64,000 bases of DNA from Geodermatophilus dictyosporus (GTDB lineage: Bacteria > Actinomycetota > Actinomycetes > Mycobacteriales > Geodermatophilaceae), in NCBI RefSeq assembly GCF_900115505.1, contig NZ_FOWQ01000008.1:212971-276970 (forward strand). The letters are read 5' to 3'. The position numbers and the translations under genes are program-made. Below are positions 27,280 through 35,501 of this stretch, piece by piece. The notes under the pieces were generated by a model. The model ran no database searches. It was not told the DNA's origin and saw nothing but the letters and a program-made list of their open reading frames with translations. Every line of letters begins with the position of its first letter. Position 1 is the first letter of the stretch.

Positions 27280-28707
27280 GTGCGCCTGCCCGGTCCCTCG
27301 GACCTCCTCGACCTGCCCCGGACGATCGCCGACTCCGTCCGCACCCTGGGTGCGACGCTGCCGCGCGCCGAGGGGCTCATCCCGCTGGCCGACGACGTGC
27401 TGCGCCGGACCCGCGCCCTGCTCGACGGCACCGGTCCCGCGGTGACCCGGGCGGCGGCCGCGGCACCCGAGGCCCTCGACACGGCCACCGCCGTGCTGCG
27501 CCGGGTCGCCGCCGTGCTGACCCCGGAGCGGCTCTCGACCCTGGGCGCGGTGGTCGACCGGCTGGGGGCGGCGCTGGCCCCCGACCGCGTGGCCGCGGTG
27601 ACCCGCGCGGCCGACGCGCTGCGGGCGCGGGCCGACGTCGTGCCGCGCGCCCTCGACGCGCTCGACGGGCTGCTGTCCTCCGACCGGCTCCCCCGGCTGG
27701 GCGAGGCGCTCGACCGGCTGGCGTCGGCCGACCTGCTGACCCGGCTGGACCGGGCGCTGGACCTGGTGGCCGACGAGCGCCTGCAGCGGGCGCTGGACCT
27801 GCTGGCCGACCCCCGCGCGGAGCGGGCGCTGGAGCTGGCCGCGGACGACCGCGTCGGGGTCGCCCTCCACCTGGCCGCCGACGAGCGGGTCGGCCGGCTG
27901 CTCGACCTGGTCGCCGACGAGCGGATCGGCCGGGCGCTCGACCTCGCCGTCGACGAGCGGCTCGGGCAGGCGCTCGACGTCGTGACCGACGACCGGGTCG
28001 ACCGGACCCTGGGCATCCTCACCGGCGACCGGGTGCAGCAGGCCCTGGACCTCGCCGCCGACCTGCGGGTCCGCGCGCTGCTCGACCTCGCGGCCGACGA
28101 CCGGGTGCTCCCGCTGCTCGGCCGGCTCGACGCGCTGCTCGCCGACGGCCGGGTCCCGCGCCTGGTGGAGCGCGCCGACGGGGTGCTGCAGGACGGGCGC
28201 CTCGCCCGGATCAGCGGCCGCCTCGACCGGCTGCTGTCCGACGAGCACCTCGACCGCACCGAGGAGGTCCTCGGGGGAGGGGAGGCGGCGGCCGCGCTGG
28301 CGCTGCTCGCCCGGCTCGACGGCGTGGTGACCGACGACGCGGCCCGCGCGCTGGCCGCGCTGCTCGACCGGCTGCCCACCCTGCTCACGGAGGACCGGAC
28401 CGCGGGCCTGGCCGCCCTCGCCGACCAGGTGCCGCGGGTGCTGCGCGGACTGGAGTCGGGGCACCTGCCGAGCTCCGCCGACCTGGGGCGGGTGCCGACG
28501 GACCTGCACGCCCTGCTCGAGCTCATGGACGACCTGCACCAGGTGGTGTCGGGTCTGCCCGGGGCCGGCCGCGCACGCGACCGCGGGGACGACCCGCACC
28601 CGCAGGTCGAGGACCCCCGGCCGCCCGACGACGATCCCCGGCGGGAGGCCGCGGACGCGCTGCCGGCGACCGGCGAGCCGCAGCCGGAGGACCGGCCGGG
28701 GAGCTGA
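27280..28707 (+). CDS. Protein with ten tandem 12-residue repeats, unknown function
   Basis: 475 residues with no family I recognise. Residues 1-157 are Leu/Arg/Asp-rich amphipathic helices. Residues 158-277 are ten back-to-back 12-residue units with consensus RALDLAADERVG (units: RALDLVADERLQ, RALDLLADPRAE, RALELAADDRVG, VALHLAADERVG and so on). Weaker, irregular copies flank them (VLTPERLSTL, LLSSDRLPRL, LLADGRVPRL). The C-terminal ~65 residues are Pro/Asp/Arg-rich and disordered. No signal peptide or membrane helix; no cysteine is evident. Each unit looks like one short amphipathic helix plus an acidic-basic turn (DER), so a solenoid or a helical lattice is likely. GTG 27280 lies 33 bp after the NmrA-type gene and may be co-transcribed. 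Confidence 0.75.
   Translation: MRLPGPSDLLDLPRTIADSVRTLGATLPRAEGLIPLADDVLRRTRALLDGTGPAVTRAAAAAPEALDTATAVLRRVAAVLTPERLSTLGAVVDRLGAALAPDRVAAVTRAADALRARADVVPRALDALDGLLSSDRLPRLGEALDRLASADLLTRLDRALDLVADERLQRALDLLADPRAERALELAADDRVGVALHLAADERVGRLLDLVADERIGRALDLAVDERLGQALDVVTDDRVDRTLGILTGDRVQQALDLAADLRVRALLDLAADDRVLPLLGRLDALLADGRVPRLVERADGVLQDGRLARISGRLDRLLSDEHLDRTEEVLGGGEAAAALALLARLDGVVTDDAARALAALLDRLPTLLTEDRTAGLAALADQVPRVLRGLESGHLPSSADLGRVPTDLHALLELMDDLHQVVSGLPGAGRARDRGDDPHPQVEDPRPPDDDPRREAADALPATGEPQPEDRPGS
27751..28110 (+). repeat. Ten tandem 36-bp coding repeats
   Basis: DNA encoding the ten 12-residue units, period 36 bp. Unit-to-unit DNA identity is moderate, so selection on the protein pattern rather than recent slippage seems to maintain it. 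Confidence 0.75.
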
Positions 28708-28751
28708 CGCCGGTGCGCGCCCGCGGGCGTCCGCAGGAGCAGGATGCGGGC

Positions 28752-29513
28752 ATGCCCCTGTTCACCGGCGTCGGCGTCGCCCTGGTCACCCTCTTCCGCG
28801 AGGACGGCGCGCTGGACGCCCCGGCCACCGCCGACCTGGCGGCGCAGCTGGCCGGCCTCGGCGTGCGGTGCGTGCTCGTCGCCGGGACGACGGGGGAGGC
28901 GGCCGCCCTCACCGCCGAGGAGCGGGACGCGCTCGTCGGCGCGGTGCGGGCGGCGCTGCCCGCGGAGGTCCCCGTGCTCGCCGGCACCGGCGCACCCACC
29001 GGCCGGCAGGCGGCGGCGCTGACCGGGCGTGCCTTCGCCGCGGGCGCCGACGCCGTCCTGGCGCTCTCCCCGCCCGGCGTCCCCGACCCGCGGCCGTACT
29101 ACGCAGCGGTCGCGGAGGCGGCTCCCGGCCCGCTGCTGGCCTACCACTTCCCCGGGGCCTCCGCGCCCGGCATCCCCGTCGACCTGCTGCCCGACCTGCC
29201 GGTGTCCGGGCTCAAGGACTCCTCGGGGGACGCCGGCCGGCTGCTGCACGAGTGCGACGTCCTCGCCGGTGACCTCTACACGGGAGCGGCGTCCCTGGTC
29301 GGGCTCTGCGGCGCGATCGGTGCCGCCGGCGCCCTGGTGGCGGCCGCCAACGTCGCCCCCGAGCTGTGCGTCGCGGCGCTGGGCGGGGACGCCGACGCCC
29401 AGGTGCGGCTCGCCGCGGTCGACCGCGGTGCCTCGGCCGACTTCCCGGCGGGCTACAAGCGGGCGGCCGCGGCGCGCTTCGGCACGTCGGTGGTCACCCG
29501 GGTGGGCGCCTGA
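28752..29513 (+). CDS. Dihydrodipicolinate synthase/N-acetylneuraminate lyase family aldolase
   Basis: 253-residue class I aldolase, shorter than typical DapA (~290). The pyruvate-binding motif GTTGEA is at 45-50, the catalytic tyrosine is Y131 in AYHFPG and the Schiff-base lysine K155 in SGLKDSSG. Because DapA proper usually has more C-terminal residues and sits with lysine genes, this is more likely a 2-keto-3-deoxy sugar-acid aldolase or dehydratase. This fits the neighbouring IlvD/Edd dehydratase and Zn dehydrogenase, which together resemble a non-phosphorylative sugar oxidation route. ATG 28752 begins the fold. The stop is seven bases from the convergent dehydratase stop. Confidence 0.85.
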   Translation: MPLFTGVGVALVTLFREDGALDAPATADLAAQLAGLGVRCVLVAGTTGEAAALTAEERDALVGAVRAALPAEVPVLAGTGAPTGRQAAALTGRAFAAGADAVLALSPPGVPDPRPYYAAVAEAAPGPLLAYHFPGASAPGIPVDLLPDLPVSGLKDSSGDAGRLLHECDVLAGDLYTGAASLVGLCGAIGAAGALVAAANVAPELCVAALGGDADAQVRLAAVDRGASADFPAGYKRAAAARFGTSVVTRVGA

Positions 29514-29519
29514 CCGGGC

Positions 29520-31238
29520 TCAGTGGGACTCCCGGCTGACCGCCGACCCGCTGGAGCCGACGAGGAAGTCCAGGTCCGCGCCGGTGTCGGCCTGCAGCAC
29601 GTGGTCGACGTAGAGCCGCTCCCAGCCGCGCCGGGGGGCCGCGAAGCCGGCGACGGTCGCCTCGCTCGGCGCGCGGGCGGCCAGCTCGTCGTCCGGGACC
29701 TCGACGTCGATCCGCCGCGCCGCGACGTCGAGCGAGACGACGTCGCCGGTGCGCACCCGCGCCAGGGGCCCGCCGGCCGCGGCCTCCGGCGCCACGTGCA
29801 GGACGACGGTGCCGTACGCGGTGCCGCTCATCCGGCCGTCGCAGACCCGCACCATGTCGCGCACCCCCTGCTCGAGCAGCTTCCTCGGCAGCGGCATGTT
29901 GGAGACCTCGGGCATGCCGGGGTAGCCCTTCGGGCCGCAGCCGCGCAGGACGAGCACCGAGTCGGCGTCCACGTCGAGGTCGGGGTCGTCGACGCGGGCG
30001 GAGAAGTCCTCGATCGAGTCGAAGACGACTGCCCGGCCGCGGTGCCGCATCAGGTGCGGTGAGGCCGCGGCCGGCTTGACCACCGCCCCGTCGGGAGCGA
30101 GGTTGCCGCGCAGGACGGCGATGCCGCCGTGCTCGACCAGGGGCTCCCCGCGGGGCCGGATGACCTCCGGGTCCCAGATCGGGGCGTCGTCGAGGGCGTC
30201 GACCAGCGGTCGGCCGGTGACGGTGAGCGCGGTCGGGTCGAGCAGGTCGCGGACCTGGCCCAGCACGGCGAGCAGGCCCCCGGCGCGGTGGAGGTCCTCC
30301 ATGAGGAACCGCCCGGCCGGGAGCAGGTCGACGAGCACCGGCACGCCCGAGCCGATGCGGTCGAAGTCGTCGAGCGTCAGGTCGATCCCCAGCCGGCCGG
30401 CGACGGCCAGCAGGTGGACGACGGCGTTCGTCGACCCGCCGATCGCGGCCAGCGCCACGATGGCGTTGGCGAACGACCCCGCGGTGAGGAACGTCGAGGG
30501 CCGGCGGTCGGCGGCCACCATCTCCACCGCCAGCCGACCGCTCCCGTGCGCGGCCTCCAGCAGGCGGCTGTCCGCGGCGGGGGTGCCGGCGACCCCGGGC
30601 ACGACGGTGCCCAGCGCCTCGGCGACGAGCGCCATGGTCGAGGCGGTGCCCATCGTGTTGCAGTGTCCGCGGCTGCGGATCATCGCCGACTCCGAGCGGG
30701 CGAACTCCTCGGCGGACAGGGTGCCGGCGCGGACCTCCTCCGACAGCCGGAACACGTCGGTGCCGCAGCCCAGCGGCACCCCGCGGAAGGTGCCGGTCAG
30801 CATGGGCCCGCCCGGGACGACGACGGCGGGCAGGTCGACCGAGGCGGCGGCCATGAGCAGCGACGGGATCGTCTTGTCGCACCCGCCGAGCAGGACCAGC
30901 CCGTCGACCGGGTTGGCCCGGAACGCCTCCTCCATCTGCATCGCGGCCAGGTTGCGCCAGAGCATCGCCGTGGGCCGGACCTGCGTCTCGCCCAGGCCGA
31001 ACACCGGCAGCTCCAGCGGGGTGCCGCCGGCGGCGTGGACGCCGTCGCGCACGGCGGCCGCGACCTCGGAGAGGTGCCGGTTGCAGGGCACCAGGTCGGA
31101 GGCGGTGTTGGCGATGGCGATCTGCGGGCGGCCGAACGCGTCGTCCGGGAGGCCGCGGCGCATCCACGCGCGGTGGATGTAGGCGTTGCGGACGTCGCCG
31201 GAGTACCACGCCGCGCTGCGCAGGGTCACGCCCGCCAT
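29520..31238 (-). CDS. IlvD/Edd family sugar-acid dehydratase
   Basis: 572-residue Fe-S dehydratase. Cluster cysteines are visible in NTASDLVPCNRHL, LVLLGGCDKTIPSLLMA and MIRSRGHCNTMGTAST. The substrate/metal block is IGGSTNAVVHLLA, and the second-domain signatures are LRGNLAPDGAVVKPAA, LRGCGPKGYPGMPE and DGRMSGTAYGTVVLHVAPEAA. The N-terminus (SAAWYSGDVRNAYIHRAWMRRGLP) is typical of L-arabinonate/D-xylonate/L-fuconate dehydratases rather than of branched-chain IlvD. Start ATG 31238 is nine bases from the divergent dehydrogenase start, so the two promoters must lie within each other's 5' regions. Confidence 0.9.
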   Translation of the reverse strand: MAGVTLRSAAWYSGDVRNAYIHRAWMRRGLPDDAFGRPQIAIANTASDLVPCNRHLSEVAAAVRDGVHAAGGTPLELPVFGLGETQVRPTAMLWRNLAAMQMEEAFRANPVDGLVLLGGCDKTIPSLLMAAASVDLPAVVVPGGPMLTGTFRGVPLGCGTDVFRLSEEVRAGTLSAEEFARSESAMIRSRGHCNTMGTASTMALVAEALGTVVPGVAGTPAADSRLLEAAHGSGRLAVEMVAADRRPSTFLTAGSFANAIVALAAIGGSTNAVVHLLAVAGRLGIDLTLDDFDRIGSGVPVLVDLLPAGRFLMEDLHRAGGLLAVLGQVRDLLDPTALTVTGRPLVDALDDAPIWDPEVIRPRGEPLVEHGGIAVLRGNLAPDGAVVKPAAASPHLMRHRGRAVVFDSIEDFSARVDDPDLDVDADSVLVLRGCGPKGYPGMPEVSNMPLPRKLLEQGVRDMVRVCDGRMSGTAYGTVVLHVAPEAAAGGPLARVRTGDVVSLDVAARRIDVEVPDDELAARAPSEATVAGFAAPRRGWERLYVDHVLQADTGADLDFLVGSSGSAVSRESH

Positions 31239-31247
31239 CCTGGCGCT

Positions 31248-32279
31248 GTGTCGAGGACGGTGCGCGCGGTCGTGCTCTCCGGGCCGGGGAGGTGCGCGGT
31301 GGAGGAGGTGCCCGCCCCGACCGCCGTCCCGGGCGAGGTGGTCGTCGACGTGGAGCGGGTCGGCGTCTGCGGCACCGACGTCGAGCTGTTCACCGGCGAG
31401 CTGTCCTACCTGGAGACGGGGCACTCCTCGTACCCGCTGCGGCCCGGCCACGAGTGGTGCGGCCGGGTCACCGCGGTGGGCGACGGGGTCGATCCGGCCT
31501 GGCTCGGCCGGCGCGTCACGGGGGACACGATGCTCGGCGACCGGGTCTGCCGCCGGTGCCGGCGCGGGCAGCAGCACGTGTGCGAGGACCGGCAGGAGGT
31601 GGGCATCCGGGGTGACCGCCCCGGCGCGCTGGCCGAGCAGCTCGCCGTCCCGGCGGAGTCGCTGCACGAGCTGCCCGACTCCGTCGACCCGGTGCTCGGC
31701 GCGCTCGTCGAGCCGGGGGGCAACGCCTGGCGCGCGGCGCAGGCGGCCGCGGTGGCCTCCGGCGACCGCGCGCTGGTGATCGGGCCCGGGACGATCGGCC
31801 TGCTGACGGCGATGTTCCTGCGGGCGCGAGGCGCCGAGGTGCACCTGCTCGGCGTCACCCCGGCCTCGCTCGACTTCGCCCGCGGTCTCGGCTTCGCCGA
31901 CGCGTGGACCCGCGACACCCTCCCGGACCTGCCGTTCGACGCCGTCGTCGACGCCTCGACCGCCCCCGGGTCCCCGGCCCTGGCCCTCGACCTGGTGGAG
32001 CCCGCCGGCCGCGTCGTCTGCATCGGCATCGCCGGTACGCCGAGCACGATCGACACCCGGACGCTGCTGCTCAAGGACGTCACGGCGGTCGGGGTCCTCT
32101 CGGCGTCCCCGGGGCTGGCTCCGACGATCGCCGCCTACCGGACCGGTGCGGTCGACCCCCGGCCGCTGGTCTGCGCGACCGTCGGCCTCGCGGAGGTCGG
32201 CGCCGTGCTCGCCGGCGGGCGCCCCCGGGGCAGCGGCGCGGGACCCAAGGTCCACGTCGACCCGCGGCTGCCCGCCTGA
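31248..32279 (+). CDS. Zinc-dependent alcohol/polyol dehydrogenase
   Basis: 343-residue medium-chain dehydrogenase. Catalytic zinc ligands are C in RVGVCGTDVELF and H in RPGHEWCGRVTAVG; the structural-zinc lobe is RVCRRCRRGQQHVCED with three of the usual four cysteines. The NAD(P) motif is ALVIGPGTIGLLTAMF. L-threonine/sorbitol-type members oxidise a sugar or polyol C-OH. Next to the sugar-acid dehydratase it is a good candidate for the first oxidation step. The start is uncertain: GTG 31248 was chosen, GTG 31260 is also in frame, and neither has a good Shine-Dalgarno, so a leaderless mRNA is possible. Confidence 0.85.
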   Translation: MSRTVRAVVLSGPGRCAVEEVPAPTAVPGEVVVDVERVGVCGTDVELFTGELSYLETGHSSYPLRPGHEWCGRVTAVGDGVDPAWLGRRVTGDTMLGDRVCRRCRRGQQHVCEDRQEVGIRGDRPGALAEQLAVPAESLHELPDSVDPVLGALVEPGGNAWRAAQAAAVASGDRALVIGPGTIGLLTAMFLRARGAEVHLLGVTPASLDFARGLGFADAWTRDTLPDLPFDAVVDASTAPGSPALALDLVEPAGRVVCIGIAGTPSTIDTRTLLLKDVTAVGVLSASPGLAPTIAAYRTGAVDPRPLVCATVGLAEVGAVLAGGRPRGSGAGPKVHVDPRLPA

Positions 32280-32376
32280 GCGGAGCGGCCGAGGTGGGCC
32301 GGCCGGGCGAGCTCCGGTGCGCTCGCCGGCACCGACCCGACCGGGGGCACCTGCCCTGACCACCCGGCCTCACCCC

Positions 32377-32463
32377 GCGCGTCCTCCCGCACCGCAGCGC
32401 GTCCTCCCTCACCGTGCACGGCCAGGGAGGACGCGCTGGGATCAGGTGACCTGCTCGTCGCCC
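32377..32463. repeat. Intergenic structured repeat, copy B
   Basis: Second copy of the element at 11101. The direct repeat GCGCGTCCTCCC occurs at 32377-32388 and 32397-32408. The inverted arm completes a perfect 14-bp stem with the second copy (32396-32409 with 32424-32437), and the palindrome-like GATCAGGTGACCTGCTC follows at 32440. In a 203-bp gap between two co-oriented genes. Confidence 0.65.
32396..32437 (+). terminator. Perfect 14-bp hairpin downstream of the Zn dehydrogenase
   Basis: Stem arms 32396-32409 and 32424-32437 around a 14-base loop. It is within repeat copy B and separates the dehydrogenase transcript from the GH3 gene. Confidence 0.55.
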
Positions 32464-32482
32464 GCGGCCCCCAGGAGCTCCC

Positions 32483-34738
32483 GTGACCGACCACCCCGAC
32501 CTCCAGGGCCTCCCTCTCGAGCGGAAGGCGGCCCTGCTCTCCGGTCAGGACTTCTGGTCGACCCCGCCGGTCGAGGAGGTCGGGCTGCCCTCGGTCGTGC
32601 TCACCGACGGCCCGCACGGCGTCCGCCGCCAGGAGGGCGACCTCGGCACGCTCGGCATCACCCGCAACCTCCCGGCGACCTGCTTCCCGCCCGCGGTGGC
32701 GGTGGGCAACAGCTGGGACCCGTCGGTCGCCGAGCGCACCGGGGCGGCGATCGGCCGGGAGGCGCGGGCGCTCGGCGTGCACGTCGTCCTCGGGCCGGGC
32801 GTGAACATCAAGCGCTCCCCGCTCGGCGGGCGGAACTTCGAGTACTACTCGGAGGACCCGCTGCTGTCGGGCGTCCTCGGCGCGGCGCACGTCCGCGGGC
32901 AGCAGGCGCAGGGCGCCGGCGCCTCGGTCAAGCACTTCGCGGCCAACAACCAGGAGACCGAGCGCATGCGGATCAGCGCGGAGGTCGACGAGCGGACGCT
33001 GCGCGAGATCTACCTGCCCGCCTTCGAGCGGGTGGTCACCGAGGCGGCGCCGGCCACGGTGATGTGCGCCTACAACAAGGTCAACGGCGTCTACGCGAGC
33101 CAGAACCGGTGGCTGCTCACCGAGGTGCTGCGCGAGCAGTGGGGCTTCGCCGGCGTCGTCGTCTCCGACTGGGGCGCCGTCGACGACCGCGCCGCCGCCC
33201 TGGCCGCGGGGCTGGACCTGCAGATGCCCGGCGACTCCGGCGCCGGCAACCGGCGGGTGGTCGAGGCGGTGCGGGCCGGGGAGCTCGACCCGGCGCTCGT
33301 CGACACCAGCGCCGCCCGGGTGGCCGCCCTGGCCCGCTACGCCGGCGAGCCGGCCGACGGGTTCGACGCCGACGCCCACCACGCGCTCGCCCGGGAGCTG
33401 GCCGCGCAGTGCGCGGTGCTGCTGCGCAACGAGCGGGGGACGCTGCCGCTGGCCCCGGGCACCCGGGTCGCCGTCGTCGGCGAGTTCGCCCGCACCCCGC
33501 GCTTCCAGGGCGGCGGCAGCTCGAACGTCAACGCCACCCGGGTGGAGGCCGCCCTCGACGCGGTGCGGGCGCTGGCCGGGGGCGACGTCCCCTTCGCCGC
33601 CGGCTTCCCCGTCGACGGCCCCGGCCCGGAGGATCGCGATGCCGCCGCGCTGCGGGACGAGGCCGTGGCGCTGGCCCGCGCCGCCGAGGTGGCGGTGGTG
33701 TTCGTCGGCCTGGGGGACGCCGAGGAGTCCGAGGGCTTCGACCGGACGACGATCGACCTGCCCGCCCCCCAGGTGGAGGTGGTCCGCGCGGTCGCCGCCG
33801 CGGCCCCGCGGACGGTCGTCGTCCTCTCCCACGGCGGGGTCGTGTCCCTGGAGGGCTGGCACGACGACGTCGACGCGGTGCTGGACGGCGCGCTGCTCGG
33901 CCAGGCGGGCGGCGGTGCGCTGGCCGACCTGCTCTACGGCGTCGCCAACCCCTCGGGTCGTCTCGCCGAGACGGTGCCGGTGCGGCCGGCGGACTCCCCG
34001 AGCTCGCTGTCCTTCCCCGGCGAGCAGGGCCGGGTGGTCTACGGCGAGGGCGTGCTCGTCGGGTACCGCGGGCTGCTCACCCAGGGGCGGCCGGCGCGGT
34101 ACCCGTTCGGGCACGGGCTGTCGTACACCACCTTCGCGACATCGGACCTGCGCGTCGAGGTCACCGGCGACGACACGGCGTCCGTGTCGGTGACCGTGGC
34201 GAACACCGGCGACCGGGCCGGGGCGCACGTCGTCCAGGTGTACGTGTCGACGGCGGCCGGGCCGGTGCGCCGCCCGCTGCGGGAGCTGCGCGCGTTCACC
34301 AAGGTGGCGCTCGGGCCGGGGGAGAGCCGGCAGGTGACGCTAGACCTCGGCCGGCGGGCGTTCGCCTACTGGGACGTCGTCGAGTCCGGCTGGGTGGTCG
34401 CGCCCGGCGAGTACGCGGTGCAGGTCTGCGCCGACGCGGAGACGGTGCTCCTCGAGCAGACCGTGGCCCTGGCCGGCGACGACCTGGTGCCGGTGCTGAC
34501 CATGGACTCCTCGGTCGCCGAGTGGTTCACCCACCCGGCCGCCGGGCCGGCGCTGGCCGAGGCGCTGACCGCGAGCCTGCCCGCGGACGCCGCCTCGCCC
34601 GGGGACCAGGCGATGGTGCTGCAGATGATCGGCTCGATGCCGATGCGCCGGTTCGCCACCGACTTCGGGGCCGCGCTGCCGGCCGACCTGCTCGACCGCC
34701 TGGTGGCCGAGACCGCCGCCGCCCGCACCGCCCACTGA
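32483..34738 (+). CDS. Glycoside hydrolase family 3 beta-glycosidase
   Basis: 751 residues with the GH3 N-terminal barrel (~1-290), C-terminal alpha/beta-sandwich (~310-530) and fibronectin-III-like domain (~590-665: SVSVTVANTGDRAGAHVVQVYVS), plus a ~70-residue tail. Catalytic nucleophile Asp lies in GVVVSDWGAVDDR. Substrate-pocket motifs are DGPHGVRRQ, GPGVNIKRSPLGGRNFEYYSEDP and GASVKHFAANNQE. There is no signal peptide, so it acts in the cytosol on an imported oligosaccharide or glycoside. GTG 32483 has an AGGAG ribosome site. The exact specificity (glucosidase, xylosidase) is not readable. Confidence 0.9.
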   Translation: MTDHPDLQGLPLERKAALLSGQDFWSTPPVEEVGLPSVVLTDGPHGVRRQEGDLGTLGITRNLPATCFPPAVAVGNSWDPSVAERTGAAIGREARALGVHVVLGPGVNIKRSPLGGRNFEYYSEDPLLSGVLGAAHVRGQQAQGAGASVKHFAANNQETERMRISAEVDERTLREIYLPAFERVVTEAAPATVMCAYNKVNGVYASQNRWLLTEVLREQWGFAGVVVSDWGAVDDRAAALAAGLDLQMPGDSGAGNRRVVEAVRAGELDPALVDTSAARVAALARYAGEPADGFDADAHHALARELAAQCAVLLRNERGTLPLAPGTRVAVVGEFARTPRFQGGGSSNVNATRVEAALDAVRALAGGDVPFAAGFPVDGPGPEDRDAAALRDEAVALARAAEVAVVFVGLGDAEESEGFDRTTIDLPAPQVEVVRAVAAAAPRTVVVLSHGGVVSLEGWHDDVDAVLDGALLGQAGGGALADLLYGVANPSGRLAETVPVRPADSPSSLSFPGEQGRVVYGEGVLVGYRGLLTQGRPARYPFGHGLSYTTFATSDLRVEVTGDDTASVSVTVANTGDRAGAHVVQVYVSTAAGPVRRPLRELRAFTKVALGPGESRQVTLDLGRRAFAYWDVVESGWVVAPGEYAVQVCADAETVLLEQTVALAGDDLVPVLTMDSSVAEWFTHPAAGPALAEALTASLPADAASPGDQAMVLQMIGSMPMRRFATDFGAALPADLLDRLVAETAAARTAH

Positions 34739-34747
34739 CCGTGCACT

Positions 34748-34769
34748 CCCGAGGACGTGCACGCTCGGG
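34748..34769. terminator. Short hairpin between GH3 and mazF
   Basis: CCCGAG-gacgtgcacg-CTCGGG in the 33-bp gap between convergent genes. The six-base stem is weak, but the position fits a terminator. Confidence 0.4.
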
Positions 34770-34771
34770 CC

Positions 34772-35119
34772 TCAGAGCTGCAGGTGCAGGCGCAACGCGT
34801 CGTCGAGCGCGGCCATCGTGCCGGCGGGGACACGACCGAGCACGGGGCCGACCCGCTCGACCGCGACGGCACGGACCTGCTCGGCCTGGGCCTTGCTGTC
34901 GACCCGCAGCCCGGTCTCGGCCGCCGGCAGCAGGGTCTGGAAGGGGAACGTCCGCGCGGTGTTGCTGGTGACCGGCACCACGGTCACCACCCCTCGCCCG
35001 AGACGGGCGGCCGTGGCGTTGGCCCGGTCGTTGCTCACCACGACGGCGGGACGGCGCTTGCCCGCCTCATTGCCGCGGATGGGTTCCAGATCGACCAGGC
35101 GGATCTCACCGCGGAGCAT
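34772..35119 (-). CDS. mazF: MazF-type endoribonuclease toxin
   Basis: 115-residue PemK/MazF-fold toxin, expected to cleave mRNA at specific short sequences when its antitoxin is degraded. Conserved features are [31 protein letters not shown] (N-terminal loop and beta-barrel), [22 protein letters not shown] and the catalytic-region [18 protein letters not shown] 35119 lies inside the last codons of the upstream antitoxin gene (14-bp overlap), giving translational coupling. Shares the usual antitoxin-then-toxin order. Confidence 0.9.
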   Translation of the reverse strand: MLRGEIRLVDLEPIRGNEAGKRRPAVVVSNDRANATAARLGRGVVTVVPVTSNTARTFPFQTLLPAAETGLRVDSKAQAEQVRAVAVERVGPVLGRVPAGTMAALDDALRLHLQL

Positions 35120-35336
35120 CGTCGAGGCCGTCAGCCGTCGTCCCCTCCCACTCGGCCTCCTGGCCCGAGGAGCGCCACTCGTCCCAGGCCGTGGCGTAGT
35201 CGTCCTCCAGGTCCGGGTGACGGAGCAACCGGACAGCTCGCTGCACCACCGCCGATCGTGACGGCAGCCCCGCCTCCCGGGCGTAGGCATCGAGGAGCGC
35301 GACGTCCTCCTCGGACAGGCTGATGCTCAGCTTCAC
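35106..35336 (-). CDS. mazE: Ribbon-helix-helix antitoxin (MazE-type)
   Basis: 76 residues. The N-terminal [38 protein letters not shown] (~1-40) is a ribbon-helix-helix DNA-binding domain; the acidic, Trp-containing C-terminus ([21 protein letters not shown]) is the toxin-neutralising segment. It overlaps the toxin gene by 14 bp. It probably autorepresses the pair with MazF as corepressor. MazE here denotes partner role; the fold is RHH rather than the E. coli AbrB-like MazE. Confidence 0.87.
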   Translation of the reverse strand: MKLSISLSEEDVALLDAYAREAGLPSRSAVVQRAVRLLRHPDLEDDYATAWDEWRSSGQEAEWEGTTADGLDDAPR

Positions 35337-35416
35337 ACCCGGATGCTACCGCGGTGGGAAAGATTGCTCTGAGGGCCCGACGCGCACGGACGCACACGTC
35401 CTGCACGGCGGGTCGG

Positions 35417-35500
35417 GCGTCCGGGCTCACCGTGGTGCGTCCGGGCTCACCGCCCACGCCGAGCGCGGACGCCGCACGATCAGCCCACCTGATCGTGCGG
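35417..35500. repeat. Intergenic structured repeat, copy C
   Basis: Third copy of the element. The 16-bp direct repeat GCGTCCGGGCTCACCG occurs at 35417-35432 and 35437-35452 (20-bp period as in copy B), the inverted arm GGACGC at about 35467-35472, and then the perfect 12-bp stem CCGCACGATCAG-cccac-CTGATCGTGCGG (35472-35483 / 35489-35500). It lies in the 165 bp between mazE and the DUF5872 gene. The final stem also sits just past the DUF5872 stop codon and could terminate that gene. Confidence 0.6.
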
Positions 35501-35501
35501 G

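Noticed and set aside
25108..28599. 1163-codon frame antisense to rhaB and the repeat protein, with periodic VGHQVQRP-like units
   Set aside because: The periodicity is simply the reverse complement of the 36-bp repeats of the sense gene; no start, no ribosome site and no domain.
29520..32363. 947-codon reading of the dehydratase frame
   Set aside because: The upstream 375 codons overlap the Zn dehydrogenase antisense and are not protein-like; the dehydratase starts at 31238.
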